Source: Echinicola rosea (GTDB taxonomy: Bacteria; Bacteroidota; Bacteroidia; Cytophagales; Cyclobacteriaceae). Taken from it: a stretch of 64,000 nt of DNA. The notes beneath the pieces were generated by a model that was not told where the DNA came from, searched no databases, and worked only from the letters and a program-made list of their open reading frames with translations. The position numbers were made by a program, and so were the translations under genes. The stretch is taken from the NCBI RefSeq assembly GCF_005281475.1, contig NZ_CP040106.1, positions 3,624,501 through 3,688,500 on the forward strand, read 5' to 3'. Positions 8,674 to 18,013 of this stretch are shown here, piece after piece (the stretch's first letter is position 1; the number at the start of each line of letters is the position of its first letter).

Positions 8674-8898
8674 AATGATGTTTTTTACAAAGGTAGCACT
8701 AAGTGGAGGGAAGAAATTTAACATAGGTTAAAAAAATCAGGTTCTTTAAGATTTACTTTGGGTAACTGATTTGGCCTTTTGCTCTCATACAGCCTACTTT
8801 TCCCCTTTTACTGTTGCTGCTTTTTTTCTATAGGTAAAAAATGAAGCCCCAAAAAAATACCGAAATGCAGCTATTGGGCTAAAATCAACATGGTCATA

Positions 8899-9456
8899 TC
8901 ATTTCCGTCTTATCCTACTCAGGGATACTTGGCTAATCCCTAGGTATGATGCGATATGGCCTAGGGAAATTCGTTGAAGTATCTGAGGGTGCTCACAAAC
9001 CAATTCATGGTAGCGTTGTGTGGCTGTTTTGATTTGCCGGTCTATCAATCGCCTTTCGGTTTTAAGAAGCTCCAATTCGATTAATTTTCGCCACCAATTG
9101 GCAATTTCAAGACTTTCCTGACAGCACTGGTCTAATTTTTCGTTTTTTATTTCCCAAAGTTGACATTTTTCCAAAGTAGTGATGCTTTCATATCCGGGGC
9201 TATTTAGGATTTTGCTGTTGTAGGAAAACAATAAGTCACCTTCAAATCCAAACCAAAACGTAACCTCTTTTCCGTCATGGTTAAGGTGGGCCTTCACACA
9301 GCCATTGATGATAAGATAGCTTGATCTTTCCGTTTTTCCTTCTTGGATGATGTTGCTATGTGGACCTAACGATACGACCCTTCCAGATTTCACGAGTTTG
9401 TCGATGGCCTGATCAGAAAGACCGTATTGTAGGGATAAAAAATCTGTTAGACCCAT
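8899..9456 (-). CDS. Crp/Fnr-family transcription regulator
   Basis: 185 residues: an N-terminal cyclic-nucleotide-binding-type beta-barrel (residues about 25-115; IIQEGKTERSSYLIINGCVKAHL) and a short C-terminal part that reaches an HTH ending in IASYLGISQVSLSRIRRK. No Fnr-type cysteine cluster is present, so it is not an oxygen sensor of that class. The start lies one base after the rsmE stop, which suggests the two are co-transcribed. The ligand and targets are unknown. Confidence 0.88.
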   Translation of the reverse strand: MGLTDFLSLQYGLSDQAIDKLVKSGRVVSLGPHSNIIQEGKTERSSYLIINGCVKAHLNHDGKEVTFWFGFEGDLLFSYNSKILNSPGYESITTLEKCQLWEIKNEKLDQCCQESLEIANWWRKLIELELLKTERRLIDRQIKTATQRYHELVCEHPQILQRISLGHIASYLGISQVSLSRIRRK

Positions 9457-9457
9457 G

Positions 9458-10168
9458 TCAATTGTTCAATAAACTTAAGGTATGGACAGCCGAAAGGCCA
9501 GCGGTCTCCGTGCGTAATCGGCTCTTACCTAAGCTGACTGGAATAAAGCCTTTGGCTATGGCCTTATTAATTTCTTCAGGGGAAAAATCTCCTTCCGGGC
9601 CAATTAGAACCAGATAAGCTCCTTTCTTTTTTGCCAAATCAAATAAATGGTGGCTATGGTTTTCATCGACATAAGCGATGAACTTTTGCTGCGTTTCATC
9701 ATGGTCACGTATATCCAGCAATTCCTCAAAGGAGGTAAGTGGGTTGATGATGGGGAAATGAGTTTTTATGCTTTGCTTGCATGCTGATATCATTTTTTTT
9801 TCCAGCCTGTCAGGCTTCAAAAAGCTCCGTTCTGAATTGGCTGTTTTAATAAATGTCAATTCACTGAAACCTATTTCTGTGATTTTTTCCAGCATCCATT
9901 CCATTCTGTCCGTATTTTTGGTCGGTGCGATGGCCAAGTGGATGTGATGGTCGGGCGGGGGAGTCTCTTTTTGCTCTATAATGCTTAACTCAGCTTTTCG
10001 TAGGTCGCATTTGGTGATCTTGCAGGTAAATAGGTGACCTTTGCCATCAGTCAGGGACACTTCATCCCCAATGGATTTCCTCAATACCTTCACCAAATGC
10101 TTTGATTCGTCTGGGGTGAGGGTGATGTTACCGGAATGGGGGACGTCTTTCTGATAGAATAATTGCAT
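9458..10168 (-). CDS. rsmE: 16S rRNA (uracil1498-N3)-methyltransferase
   Basis: 236 residues. RsmE methylates U1498 of 16S rRNA with S-adenosylmethionine. Visible parts: N-terminal PUA-like domain (NITLTPDESKHLVKVLRKSIGDEVSLTDGKG), then a SPOUT knot domain with KNTDRMEWMLEKITEIG, the family's SERSFLKPDRLEKK, and the knot LVLIGPEGDFSPEEI plus VSLGKSRLRTETA. The frame opens 23 codons upstream, but those codons run into the terminator hairpin at 10223, so I start at MQLFYQ. It precedes the Crp-family gene. Confidence 0.93.
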   Translation of the reverse strand: MQLFYQKDVPHSGNITLTPDESKHLVKVLRKSIGDEVSLTDGKGHLFTCKITKCDLRKAELSIIEQKETPPPDHHIHLAIAPTKNTDRMEWMLEKITEIGFSELTFIKTANSERSFLKPDRLEKKMISACKQSIKTHFPIINPLTSFEELLDIRDHDETQQKFIAYVDENHSHHLFDLAKKKGAYLVLIGPEGDFSPEEINKAIAKGFIPVSLGKSRLRTETAGLSAVHTLSLLNN

Positions 10169-10214
10169 GAATCGGTGAGTTTTGGACAAAGATATAAAGC
10201 TTGGGAGGCCTATA

Positions 10215-10252
10215 CCAATAAAAAAAGCGCAAATCATCTGATTTGCGCTTTT
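10215..10252 (-). terminator. deaD terminator
   Basis: Near-perfect stem AAAAGCGCAAATCA (10223-10236) / TGATTTGCGCTTTT (10239-10252), with the T-run on the minus strand. It lies 27 bases after the helicase stop and would also act in the other direction. Confidence 0.8.
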
Positions 10253-10279
10253 CCTAACCTTAATTAACCTTTATATAAT

Positions 10280-11983
10280 TTAATCCTTAGAAAGTTCCAT
10301 GTTTACTGGCTTACCCTTGATGGTATTCCTTTTCATGACATTGATAACATGACTGGCATCTTTAGATGGTACATCTACAAATGAGAAATTATCAAAGATG
10401 TCAATTCCACCGATTTGACGACCAGAAATGCCTGCTTCACCGGCGATAGCACCCACGATATCGTTTGGCCTGATTCGATCTTTCTTACCTAAGTTTAAGA
10501 ACAGTCTGGACATGTTCGCTTCTCTTCTTCCTCGGTCTTTTCCACCTTTACGGTCTCTTGAACGGTCTCCACGGCCTTTCCTGCCACCTCTATCAAAGCG
10601 ATCCCTTCCACGACCTCCTCTTTCTCCACGGTCTCTGTCTCGACCCAGATTAAGGTCAAAGTTCATGTCGGAAAGTTCTTGGATAGATTTACCCATTTGC
10701 ATCTTCACCAACCCAAGAGCGATCTGATCCATGCTCAAACCACCGGCAAGCATTTGACCCAATGCTGCTTCAAAAACTTGGTTGTCTTCCTCTTTGGATA
10801 GTGTTTCGGTAACCTCTTTTCCCAATTGGTCCTTTTTCTGGTCGATCATCTCGGACACAGAAGGAGGATTCATTTTGGTCAAGGATGTTTTGATATATCT
10901 TTCCAAGTCTTTCAGCCTGAAAATGTCTTTTCTTCCAGTGATGAAAGAAATGGCCATTCCTGAACGACCCGCTCTACCTGTTCTACCGATTCGGTGAACA
11001 TAATATTCTTCGTCAAGTGGAAGGTCATAATTAAATACCACTTCCACATTATCCACATCAATCCCCCTAGCTGCTACATCCGTAGCCACTAATACGGTGC
11101 AGTGACCTTTTCGGAATTTGTTCATCACCTTGTCACGCTGAGCCTGCGAAAGGTCTCCGTGTAGTGCTTCGGCCATGATTCCCCTGGCGATCAAACCTTC
11201 AGTTACCTCGTCTGTAGCCCTTTTGGTATTACAGAATACTACGCCAAGGTTAAACTGATGGATATTGATCAATCGCGTGATCAGTTCCATTTTTAATGGA
11301 GGCTTGACTTCATAATAAACCTGGGAAATGTTCTCTACGGTCAGCTCTTTCCTAAGGATTTTGACAATCTCAGGATCGGTCTGGTATTTTCTGGTCAAGT
11401 CCATGATGGGCTTGGCCATAGTGGCAGAGAAAAAGATGGTCTGACGGTCCTCAGGCATTTGGCTAAGAACCGTTTCGATGTCTTCTCGGAAGCCCATGTC
11501 GAGCATCTCATCAGCTTCATCCAGTACGATGGTCTTGACAGTATCCAACTTTAAGGTACCGCGGTTCATGTGGTCCATTATTCTTCCTGGAGTACCTACA
11601 ACGATCTGAACACCTCTTTTTAGGGTTCGGATTTGTCGGTCAATTGCCTCACCACCATAAATGGCCGTACTGAAAATCCCTTTTTTGTGTTTGGCAAGTT
11701 TGGTGATTTCACCTTCTACCTGTACTGCTAGTTCCCGAGTAGGGCATAGTATTAGTGCCTGTGGATGCTTACTGCTACTGTCCACGCGATCTACAATAGG
11801 AATCCCGAATGAAGCGGTTTTTCCTGTTCCAGTTTGCGCTTGGCCTATGACATCACGGCCTTCCAGCATTAAAGGAATTGATTGAGCTTGAATTTCTGAA
11901 GGTTGGGTATAGCCCATACCTTCCACTGCCTGTAGAATTTCTTCTGAAATTCCCAGGTCTGCGAATAAAATTTCGTTTTCCAT
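10280..11983 (-). CDS. deaD: DEAD-box RNA helicase DeaD/CsdA
   Basis: 567 residues. ATP-dependent RNA helicase acting in ribosome assembly and RNA turnover, especially in the cold. Motifs in order: Q motif (GYTQPSEIQ), Walker A AQTGTGKT, PTRELA, DEAD in VLDEADEMLD, SAT in FFSAT, VARGIDV-like VAARGIDVDNVE, and HRIGRTGRAGRSG. An Arg/Gly/Asp-rich linker (about residues 440-485) joins the core to a C-terminal DbpA-type RNA-binding domain (LFLNLGKKDRIRPNDIVGAI). A complete promoter lies about 100 bases upstream, so the mRNA has a long leader, as usual for cold-regulated deaD genes; that point is inference. Confidence 0.93.
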   Translation of the reverse strand: MENEILFADLGISEEILQAVEGMGYTQPSEIQAQSIPLMLEGRDVIGQAQTGTGKTASFGIPIVDRVDSSSKHPQALILCPTRELAVQVEGEITKLAKHKKGIFSTAIYGGEAIDRQIRTLKRGVQIVVGTPGRIMDHMNRGTLKLDTVKTIVLDEADEMLDMGFREDIETVLSQMPEDRQTIFFSATMAKPIMDLTRKYQTDPEIVKILRKELTVENISQVYYEVKPPLKMELITRLINIHQFNLGVVFCNTKRATDEVTEGLIARGIMAEALHGDLSQAQRDKVMNKFRKGHCTVLVATDVAARGIDVDNVEVVFNYDLPLDEEYYVHRIGRTGRAGRSGMAISFITGRKDIFRLKDLERYIKTSLTKMNPPSVSEMIDQKKDQLGKEVTETLSKEEDNQVFEAALGQMLAGGLSMDQIALGLVKMQMGKSIQELSDMNFDLNLGRDRDRGERGGRGRDRFDRGGRKGRGDRSRDRKGGKDRGRREANMSRLFLNLGKKDRIRPNDIVGAIAGEAGISGRQIGGIDIFDNFSFVDVPSKDASHVINVMKRNTIKGKPVNMELSKD

Positions 11984-12085
11984 GAATTTTTCCTTACTCC
12001 TGCGCCTTGATTTTCCTTGAAATAACCCAACACTACCGAGTAAGGAACCTCATGACTCAGAAAAGTTCTTTTCTTAATTGAAATG

Positions 12086-12117
12086 CAAAGGTATGTGTAA
12101 TTATTGGTTTATACAAA
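12086..12117 (-). promoter_or_regulatory. deaD promoter
   Basis: On the minus strand TTTG (12114-12117), 20 bases, then TACCTTTG (12086-12093): an exact match to the Bacteroidota pattern TTTG-N17-23-TAnnTTTG. Transcription would start near 12080, giving a leader of roughly 95 bases before the deaD ATG. The remainder of 11984-12340 shows no gene. Confidence 0.65.
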
Positions 12118-12340
12118 TTATAATTAGGTTTTTGTGAATCAAATGGTTTGGAAGAAAAAAAATATTTGGTGGGACTGTGGTGTTCAATTGCCGTCATGAA
12201 GGTTTTGTATCATCTCAATGGGGTATTTCTTCGGTTGTAAGAGGGCACCTGTGGGGAAATAGATGAGGCCAGTTACCTTATCCTTGATACACGATTATTT
12301 TCAATGGGGAAATTTTTATACTGCCTTGGGGTATTTTACC

Positions 12341-12376
12341 TTAAGAAAAAAAGCGGGGCCATTGAGCCCCGCTTTT
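12341..12376 (-). terminator. citrate synthase terminator
   Basis: Stem AAAAGCGGGGC (12349-12359) / GCCCCGCTTTT (12366-12376) with the A-rich low flank giving a T-run on the minus strand, 36 bases after the gltA stop. Confidence 0.8.
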
Positions 12377-12411
12377 GGATATTAGTTACAGTTACTAATT
12401 GAATTAAGATT

Positions 12412-13698
12412 TTATCTGTCACCCATGTTGACATAAGAACGCTCATTGGCACCAGTATATACCTGTCTTGGTCGGCCAATAGGTTCGTTGTTTTCTCTCA
12501 TTTCTTTCCACTGTGCAATCCAGCCAGGAAGACGGCCCAAAGCAAACATCACGGTAAACATGTCCGTAGGGATGCCAAGTGCTCTGTAGATGATACCAGA
12601 ATAGAAGTCCACATTTGGATACAGCTTTCTGTCCACAAAATACTGGTCGTTAAGTGCTGCTTCTTCCAGTTCTTTGGCGATCTCCAACACTGGATCATTT
12701 ACGCCCAATTTACCCAATACATCATCAGCTGCTTTTTTGATGATCTTGGCTCTTGGGTCGAAATTTTTATATACCCTGTGTCCAAAGCCCATCAGTCTGA
12801 AAGGATCATTTTTGTCCTTAGCTTTATCCAAATACTTTTTAGTATCTCCGCCATCTTCTTTGATCGCTTCTAACATTTCGATCACAGATTGGTTCGCCCC
12901 GCCATGAAGAGGACCCCAAAGGGCATTGATACCTGCGGAAATAGAAGCGTAGATGCTGGCTTGGGAAGATCCTACGATCCTCACGGTAGAAGTAGAGCAG
13001 TTTTGCTCATGATCAGCGTGAAGGATAAGCAGTTTGTCCAATGCTTTTGCGATAATTGGATCCACTTCGTATTTTTCTGCAGGAAGCGCAAACATCATTT
13101 TCATGAAGTTGGAGCAATAGTCAAGGTTATTATCAGGGTAATTTGCCGGATGCCCCATTTTGTTTTTATATGCCCAAGCTGCAAACGTAGGTAGCTTGGC
13201 CATTAATCTTACAATGCTCAATTTGATTTCCTCTTCTGTCCTGTTTGGATCCAGAGAGGTTGGGTAAAAGGCAGTCAAGGAACAGATCAAAGAAGACAAT
13301 ACGCCCATCGGGTGTGCCACAGAAGGGAATCCGTCTAAGATCTTTTTGATGTCTTCATGAACTAATGTATGATAGGTGATTTCATTTGCAAACTGGTCAT
13401 ATTGCTCTTGAGTAGGAAGCTCACCATAAATTAAAAGATAAGAAACTTCCAAAAAATTAGACTTTTCAGCCAAGTCTTCGATATTATATCCTCGATATCG
13501 AAGGATCCCTTTTTCTCCATCCAAGAAGGTGATGGCACTTTTGGTAGATCCTGTGTTTTTGAATCCTGGGTCTAAGGTTATCAATCCAGATTGGCCTCTT
13601 AATTTGGCAATTTCTATTGCCTTCTCATTTTCAGTTCCTTCTGTTACTGGTAATTCATATTCGGTACCATTGAAGGATAACTTAGCTATTTCAGACAT
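12412..13698 (-). CDS. gltA: citrate synthase (type II, hexameric class)
   Basis: 428 residues, condensing oxaloacetate and acetyl-CoA to citrate at the head of the TCA cycle. Signatures: LDPGFKNTGSTKSAITFLDGEKGILRYRGY at the start, HADHEQNCSTSTVRIVGSS (active-site His), LWGPLHGGANQ, GFGHRVYKNFDPRA (second His), and YSGIIYRALGIPTDMFT. Length and the N-terminal beta extension fit the Gram-negative type II enzyme, which is commonly NADH-inhibited. Single gene between its own terminator and a 320-base upstream spacer. Confidence 0.95.
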   Translation of the reverse strand: MSEIAKLSFNGTEYELPVTEGTENEKAIEIAKLRGQSGLITLDPGFKNTGSTKSAITFLDGEKGILRYRGYNIEDLAEKSNFLEVSYLLIYGELPTQEQYDQFANEITYHTLVHEDIKKILDGFPSVAHPMGVLSSLICSLTAFYPTSLDPNRTEEEIKLSIVRLMAKLPTFAAWAYKNKMGHPANYPDNNLDYCSNFMKMMFALPAEKYEVDPIIAKALDKLLILHADHEQNCSTSTVRIVGSSQASIYASISAGINALWGPLHGGANQSVIEMLEAIKEDGGDTKKYLDKAKDKNDPFRLMGFGHRVYKNFDPRAKIIKKAADDVLGKLGVNDPVLEIAKELEEAALNDQYFVDRKLYPNVDFYSGIIYRALGIPTDMFTVMFALGRLPGWIAQWKEMRENNEPIGRPRQVYTGANERSYVNMGDR

Positions 13699-13980
13699 AA
13701 GTTTTACGTTTATCTATTTATGGTTTTGTTCAATCGTGAAACCGTATTTGGCGGCCTTAAGTTAATAAAAAACCGCCTTATTTTCACAATAAACAGTATA
13801 TATTACACGAATAAAAATAAGTAATTTTACTTATTTTTTTATTAAGGTTATTTATTGCATTTGTTTTGCGCAATAATCAGAAAAACAGATCTGGTTGGGT
13901 TAATGTCTTATGGGGCATATGCTCGAAAACTCAGAATAAAATCTTGTGTTCGATATAATGGGTGTTTTGGGAATAAGCAA
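13699..13980 (-). other. upstream region of citrate synthase
   Basis: No gene is visible. The region is very A+T-rich apart from a short inverted repeat GGCGG / CCGCC (13751-13778), which could form in the gltA leader. I could not find a convincing TAnnTTTG promoter element here. Confidence 0.3.
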
Positions 13981-14013
13981 AAAAAAAAATAGTCCACCGT
14001 GGCGGACTATTTT
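13981..14013 (-). terminator. terminator of the suf operon
   Basis: Stem AAAATAGTCC (13986-13995) / GGACTATTTT (14004-14013) followed on the minus strand by an unbroken T-run (A-run 13979-13989 on the plus strand). It sits just after the bacilliredoxin stop and marks the end of the long suf transcript. Confidence 0.75.
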
Positions 14014-14018
14014 AATGT

Positions 14019-14438
14019 TTACTTGCAGAAATGCTCAAAAACTTCTACTAAATGCTCTCCAATAATTTGGGCATTCCTTCCTTCGATGTGATGTCTCTCG
14101 ATAAAGTGTACCAGTTCACCGTCCTTAAACAATGCCATGGCCGGAGAGGAAGGAGGATAAGGAAGGCACATCTCCCTAACCTTGTTTACAGCTTCGGTGT
14201 CATTACCAGCAAATACCGTAGATAGGGTTGTCGGCCTTGCATCGGTTTTGTCAAGGGCATACTTTACACCAGGTCTTGCAGCACCTGCTGCGCAGCCACA
14301 TACAGAGTTGATGACGATAAAGGTAGTTCCTTTGTCATTTTTTAAATGATTCTCTACATCTTCAGCGGTTTTAAATTCTTTAAAACCCACTTCTGTCAAT
14401 TCAGCACGCATTGGTGCTACTAATTCTTCAGGATACAT
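14019..14438 (-). CDS. BrxA/BrxB family bacilliredoxin
   Basis: 139 residues, the length of the YphP/YqiW family. The CGC motif (NSVCGCAAGAARPG) is the redox site used in Bacillus to remove bacillithiol from mixed disulfides on proteins; the ending MALFKDGELVHFIERHHIEG is also typical. It is the last gene of the suf operon, 27 bases after sufT. In this position it may keep Suf cysteines reduced or protect clusters under thiol stress; that role is inferred from context only. Confidence 0.9.
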   Translation of the reverse strand: MYPEELVAPMRAELTEVGFKEFKTAEDVENHLKNDKGTTFIVINSVCGCAAGAARPGVKYALDKTDARPTTLSTVFAGNDTEAVNKVREMCLPYPPSSPAMALFKDGELVHFIERHHIEGRNAQIIGEHLVEVFEHFCK

Positions 14439-14465
14439 AATATCTTCTATTTTAATTTAATGCAC

Positions 14466-14807
14466 TTACATAAATCCTAGTTCCAATTTTGCCGCTTCTG
14501 ACATCATGTCCTGGGAGTAGGGGGGATCGAAGGTAAGTTCTACTTCCACATCATTGATGCCTTGGATCTGCTGGATCCGGTCTTTTACTTCAGCAGGAAT
14601 TGACTCTGCAGAAGGGCAATTGGGAGAGGTCAATGTCATTAATACATATACGTTATTCACAGGGAAAACACTGATTTCATAGATCAGTCCCAGCTCATAA
14701 ACGTCCACAGGGATTTCTGGGTCATATACCAATTTGATCGCTTGGACCACCTTGTCCCTTAGATCAGGAATATTGGCAGGTTGTGCAGTTTGATTTTCTT
14801 CAGCCAT
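14466..14807 (-). CDS. sufT: SufT / MIP18-family iron-sulfur assembly factor (DUF59)
   Basis: 113 residues of the DUF59 fold: VYDPEIPVDVYELGLIYEI at the start, then LTSPNCPSAESIP with the conserved Thr-Ser-Pro-x-Cys-Pro group, then VELTFDPPYSQDMMSEAAKLELGFM, the usual ending. Proteins of this family help mature or deliver Fe-S clusters when demand is high. It follows sufE by four bases in the suf operon, which makes this role much more likely than the paaD-type alternative of the same fold. Confidence 0.9.
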   Translation of the reverse strand: MAEENQTAQPANIPDLRDKVVQAIKLVYDPEIPVDVYELGLIYEISVFPVNNVYVLMTLTSPNCPSAESIPAEVKDRIQQIQGINDVEVELTFDPPYSQDMMSEAAKLELGFM

Positions 14808-14811
14808 AAAT

Positions 14812-15243
14812 CTACACGTTTAGTTTTGATTGGTAAGCTAATGCGTATAACTTCATTCGTTTGATCATGGAGGCCAGACCATTGGATCGCTGGGAACCAA
14901 TGATATTGCCCATGCCTATTTTTTCGATAAAATAAAGGTCCTCATCGATGATTTCCTTAGGAGATCTACCGGAGAGTACCCTGATTAGCAGACTGATCAG
15001 ACCTTTGGTAATGTCCGTATTGGAATCTGCTTTGAAAATGACTTTTTGGTCTTTCACTTCAGTGGTTAGCCATACTTTTGACTGACAGCCTTTAATCAGG
15101 TTTTCGTCCAGCCTGGCTTCCTCGGGAAACTCATCCAATTGGTTCCCCAATTCCATGATGTAAAATATGGTTGACTCTCTGTCTCCTTCCAGAATAGAAA
15201 ATTCGTCTATGATTTCTTCCTGAACTTGCTTGATGTCACTCAT
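14812..15243 (-). CDS. sufE: cysteine desulfuration protein SufE
   Basis: 143 residues. SufE takes persulfide sulfur from SufS and passes it to the SufBCD scaffold. Visible: IIDEFSILEGDRESTIFYIMELG, then LIKGCQSKVWLTTEV with the sulfur-accepting cysteine in GCQSKVW, GLISLLIRVLSGRSPKEIIDEDLYFIEKIGM, and the RSNGLASMIKRMKLYA tail. Its ATG overlaps the sufS stop by four bases, so the two are translationally coupled. Confidence 0.95.
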   Translation of the reverse strand: MSDIKQVQEEIIDEFSILEGDRESTIFYIMELGNQLDEFPEEARLDENLIKGCQSKVWLTTEVKDQKVIFKADSNTDITKGLISLLIRVLSGRSPKEIIDEDLYFIEKIGMGNIIGSQRSNGLASMIKRMKLYALAYQSKLNV

Positions 15244-16463
15244 TTATTCTTCAGTTTGGCAATTTTGCGGACACTTTCACAGAGCTTGTCCACTTCTTCT
15301 TTGGTGTTATAAACAGAAAAGGAAGCCCTAACAGTTCCCTCAATATTAAATCGGTTCATAAGAGGTTGTGTGCAGTGGTGTCCCGTCCTTACCGCAATTC
15401 CTGCTGCATCTAGCATCATCCCCACATCAAACGGGTGCATGTCCTTTATCAAAAAGGAAAGAACACTTAATTTTTGATCTGCGGTTCCTACTGGAATGAA
15501 GCCTTTAATGTCTTTTAATTGATGTTCTGCATGGTGGAGCAAGTCTTCCTCATGCTTTCTGATATTAGTTTTGCCCAGTTTATTGACAAACTCCAAGGCC
15601 ATTTGGAAAGCAATCACATCTCCAATATTAGGAGTTCCTGCTTCAAATTTAAAGGGGATTTCATTAAAAGTGGTCTTTTCGAAGGTTACTTCCTTTATCA
15701 TTTCTCCACCACCTTGGTAGGGAGGCATGGCTTCCAGAACTTCTCTTTTTCCATAAAGCACGCCCAGACCAGTGGGGCCGTAGATTTTGTGGGCAGACAT
15801 GACAAAAAAGTCACAGTCTAGTGCTTGTACGTCTATATCTAAGTGTGCAGAAGATTGGGCACCGTCTATGAGCACTTTTGCGCCGACTTTATGGGATTTG
15901 TCGATGATCTCTTTGACAGGGTTGATGGTGCCGAGTGCATTGGAAGCATGGACCACTGCGACCATTTTGGTCTTTTCACTCAGCAGCTTGTCAAATTCCT
16001 CCATGATCAGTTCTCCCTTATCATTGATTGGGATGATCTTTAGTGTTGCACCCGTTTCTTCGCATAGCATTTGCCAAGGGACGATATTGGAATGGTGCTC
16101 TAATGTACTGATGATGATTTCATCTCCCTTGCCAATGAATTTTCTTCCATAGGTAGCGGCCACTAGGTTGATGCCTTCTGTGGTCCCTTTGGTGAAAATG
16201 ATTTCCTCTTCCTCAGCCGAATGGAGGAATTCCTTGCAATAGGTTCGGGTTTTCTCAAATGACCTGGTCGCACGGTCTGCTAAGGTATGGGCACCACGGT
16301 GGATATTGGAATTGTCATGGGTGTAATAAGCAGACAAAGCTTCCAGCACCTTTTTTGGTTTTTGGGTAGTGGCCGCATTGTCCATATAAATGAGCGGTCT
16401 TCCGTTTACTTCTTGGTCAAGTACAGGAAATTCTTCTCGGATATGTTGGATATTCAGCGTCAT
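15240..16463 (-). CDS. sufS: cysteine desulfurase SufS
   Basis: 407 residues, class II PLP-dependent desulfurase giving persulfide sulfur from cysteine for Fe-S cluster assembly. Landmarks: YMDNAATTQKPKKV near the start, the PLP lysine in FVMSAHKIYGPTGLGVLYG, the TEGINLVA motif, GGGEMI, and the active cysteine in VRTGHHCTQPLM. A 215-base gap separates it from sufD upstream, larger than elsewhere in the operon. Confidence 0.95.
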   Translation of the reverse strand: MTLNIQHIREEFPVLDQEVNGRPLIYMDNAATTQKPKKVLEALSAYYTHDNSNIHRGAHTLADRATRSFEKTRTYCKEFLHSAEEEEIIFTKGTTEGINLVAATYGRKFIGKGDEIIISTLEHHSNIVPWQMLCEETGATLKIIPINDKGELIMEEFDKLLSEKTKMVAVVHASNALGTINPVKEIIDKSHKVGAKVLIDGAQSSAHLDIDVQALDCDFFVMSAHKIYGPTGLGVLYGKREVLEAMPPYQGGGEMIKEVTFEKTTFNEIPFKFEAGTPNIGDVIAFQMALEFVNKLGKTNIRKHEEDLLHHAEHQLKDIKGFIPVGTADQKLSVLSFLIKDMHPFDVGMMLDAAGIAVRTGHHCTQPLMNRFNIEGTVRASFSVYNTKEEVDKLCESVRKIAKLKNK

Positions 16464-16632
16464 GGATGGCGTTTATTGGTTGTTCGATGGTTTTACCCGA
16501 TAGCAGTGATGGTCCCAAAAGGCTTGAGCATCAGGTTTTTTTGCACTCTTGACGAAGATTCATATTTCGTCCGTATCTAAGCCCCGGTGTTCTGAAAGTA
16601 GGAAACAGGTTTTCATCATCGGGATAAAAGAG

Positions 16633-16654
16633 GATGGGGCCAAAAAGCCCCATC
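16633..16654 (-). other. hairpin in the sufD-sufS gap
   Basis: Stem GATGGGGC (16633-16640) / GCCCCATC (16647-16654). On the minus strand it is followed only by CTCTTTTATCCC, so termination would be partial at best. It could set the ratio of sufBCD to sufSE mRNA or shield the 3' end of processed RNA. Confidence 0.35.
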
Positions 16655-16678
16655 TCCATCCATCATTTCTTTAGGGGC

Positions 16679-17968
16679 TTACAGGTTCCCCAATCGTTCT
16701 TGTACGAGGGCTATGCAGAATTCCCGCAATGGCTCGATTTTGATATGGTCTAGAATCTCTCCTGCAAAAGCATATAGTAATAAGTTTTTGGCTTCTGCTT
16801 TGCCGATTCCTCTCGCTTGGAGATAAAACAGGGCTTCATCATCTAGCTGACCAGTGGTACAGCCATGGGAGCACTTCACATCGTCTGCCCATATTTCCAA
16901 TTGCGGCTTGGTGTTGATGATGGCATCCTCAGATAGGAGAATGTTATTGTTTTGCTGGAAAGCGTTTGTTTTCTGTGCATCTTGACGCACGAAGATCTTT
17001 CCGTTAAATACACCTCTTGACTTATCTGCAAGAACGCCCTTGTAGAGCTCGTTGGAATCTGCATGCGGCTTGGTGTGATCTACATTGGTGTGGTGGTCCA
17101 CATGTGTGTTGCCGTTGAGCAAATAGAGCCCGTACATATTGCCCTCACAACCGCTGTCTCTGAGGTTGAGGGTCAAGTTATTGCGTATCAAGTCCCCTTT
17201 AAGCGAGAGCGTTACTGTCGAAAGGGTGGCATCACGATGGATGTCTGCTTCGAAGTTATTGACTTCTATTGCCGCATCACTTTCGTTTTGGATTTTGTTG
17301 TAATATAGGTGCGCATTTTCATGGACCATTACCTCTGTCAAGCTATTTAGAAAATAGGCTTCACTGTCCACGCTGATGATCCTCTCAATAAAGGTGGCTT
17401 GGGCATTGGCCTCTCCATGGATAAAGACCCTTGGAGCGATGACCTGACCGTCATTTGCCTGGCAGAAGTGAAGTAGTAAGATAGGCTTCTCCACCACCTT
17501 GTTTTTAGCGATGTGGATATGAAGACCATCTTCAAATAGCACAGTATTTAAGGCATTGAACGGTTCCTTTTCGGATTTTGCAATGGTTCCGACTTGACCA
17601 GCGGTATCAGCGGAGAGGTCAGAAAATGAAGAGATGGTGTAATTTTCTTCAGTGTAGATAGAGCGAGAGGCATCAAACTGCCCATTGTTAAATACCAATA
17701 CATCAGCATCCAGTTCGGGGATCAAGGCTTCTTGCACCTGCTCAGGAGTCAGAGAAAGGCTTTTAGCTGTTTGAAGATTGGATATTCCGCTTTCTATCTT
17801 TTTACTGATAGGAGTGAATTTGTACTCCTCAGCTTTGGGGGCAGGCAATCCTTGTTTTTCCAGGATATTCGCAGCAGTTTGCCTAAGCTCGGGCAAAGTG
17901 CCGGCCGAAGCATTTCGGGCGATTTCCAAGAAGGAATCCGTTAGTTTATTTTTAGCTATTGTAGTCAT
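16679..17968 (-). CDS. sufD: Fe-S cluster assembly protein SufD
   Basis: 429 residues, the scaffold partner of SufB in the SufBC2D complex. Recognised by the C-terminal core: KGVLADKSRGVFNGKIFVRQDAQKTNAFQQNNNILLS, then INTKPQLEIWADDVKCSHGCTTGQLDDEALFYLQARGI, with the conserved His and Cys of the KCSHG motif. The N-terminal third is variable and helical, as usual in SufD. It is 45 bases after sufC in the operon. Confidence 0.95.
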   Translation of the reverse strand: MTTIAKNKLTDSFLEIARNASAGTLPELRQTAANILEKQGLPAPKAEEYKFTPISKKIESGISNLQTAKSLSLTPEQVQEALIPELDADVLVFNNGQFDASRSIYTEENYTISSFSDLSADTAGQVGTIAKSEKEPFNALNTVLFEDGLHIHIAKNKVVEKPILLLHFCQANDGQVIAPRVFIHGEANAQATFIERIISVDSEAYFLNSLTEVMVHENAHLYYNKIQNESDAAIEVNNFEADIHRDATLSTVTLSLKGDLIRNNLTLNLRDSGCEGNMYGLYLLNGNTHVDHHTNVDHTKPHADSNELYKGVLADKSRGVFNGKIFVRQDAQKTNAFQQNNNILLSEDAIINTKPQLEIWADDVKCSHGCTTGQLDDEALFYLQARGIGKAEAKNLLLYAFAGEILDHIKIEPLREFCIALVQERLGNL

Positions 17969-18013
17969 GAATATTCAAGAAATGTGTGGTTTGACAATTG
18001 GACAAGTTGATGA

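Noticed and set aside
8674..8898. Guanidine riboswitch before the SugE/Gdx gene
   Set aside because: None of the conserved guanidine-I, II or III sequence blocks is visible on the minus strand.
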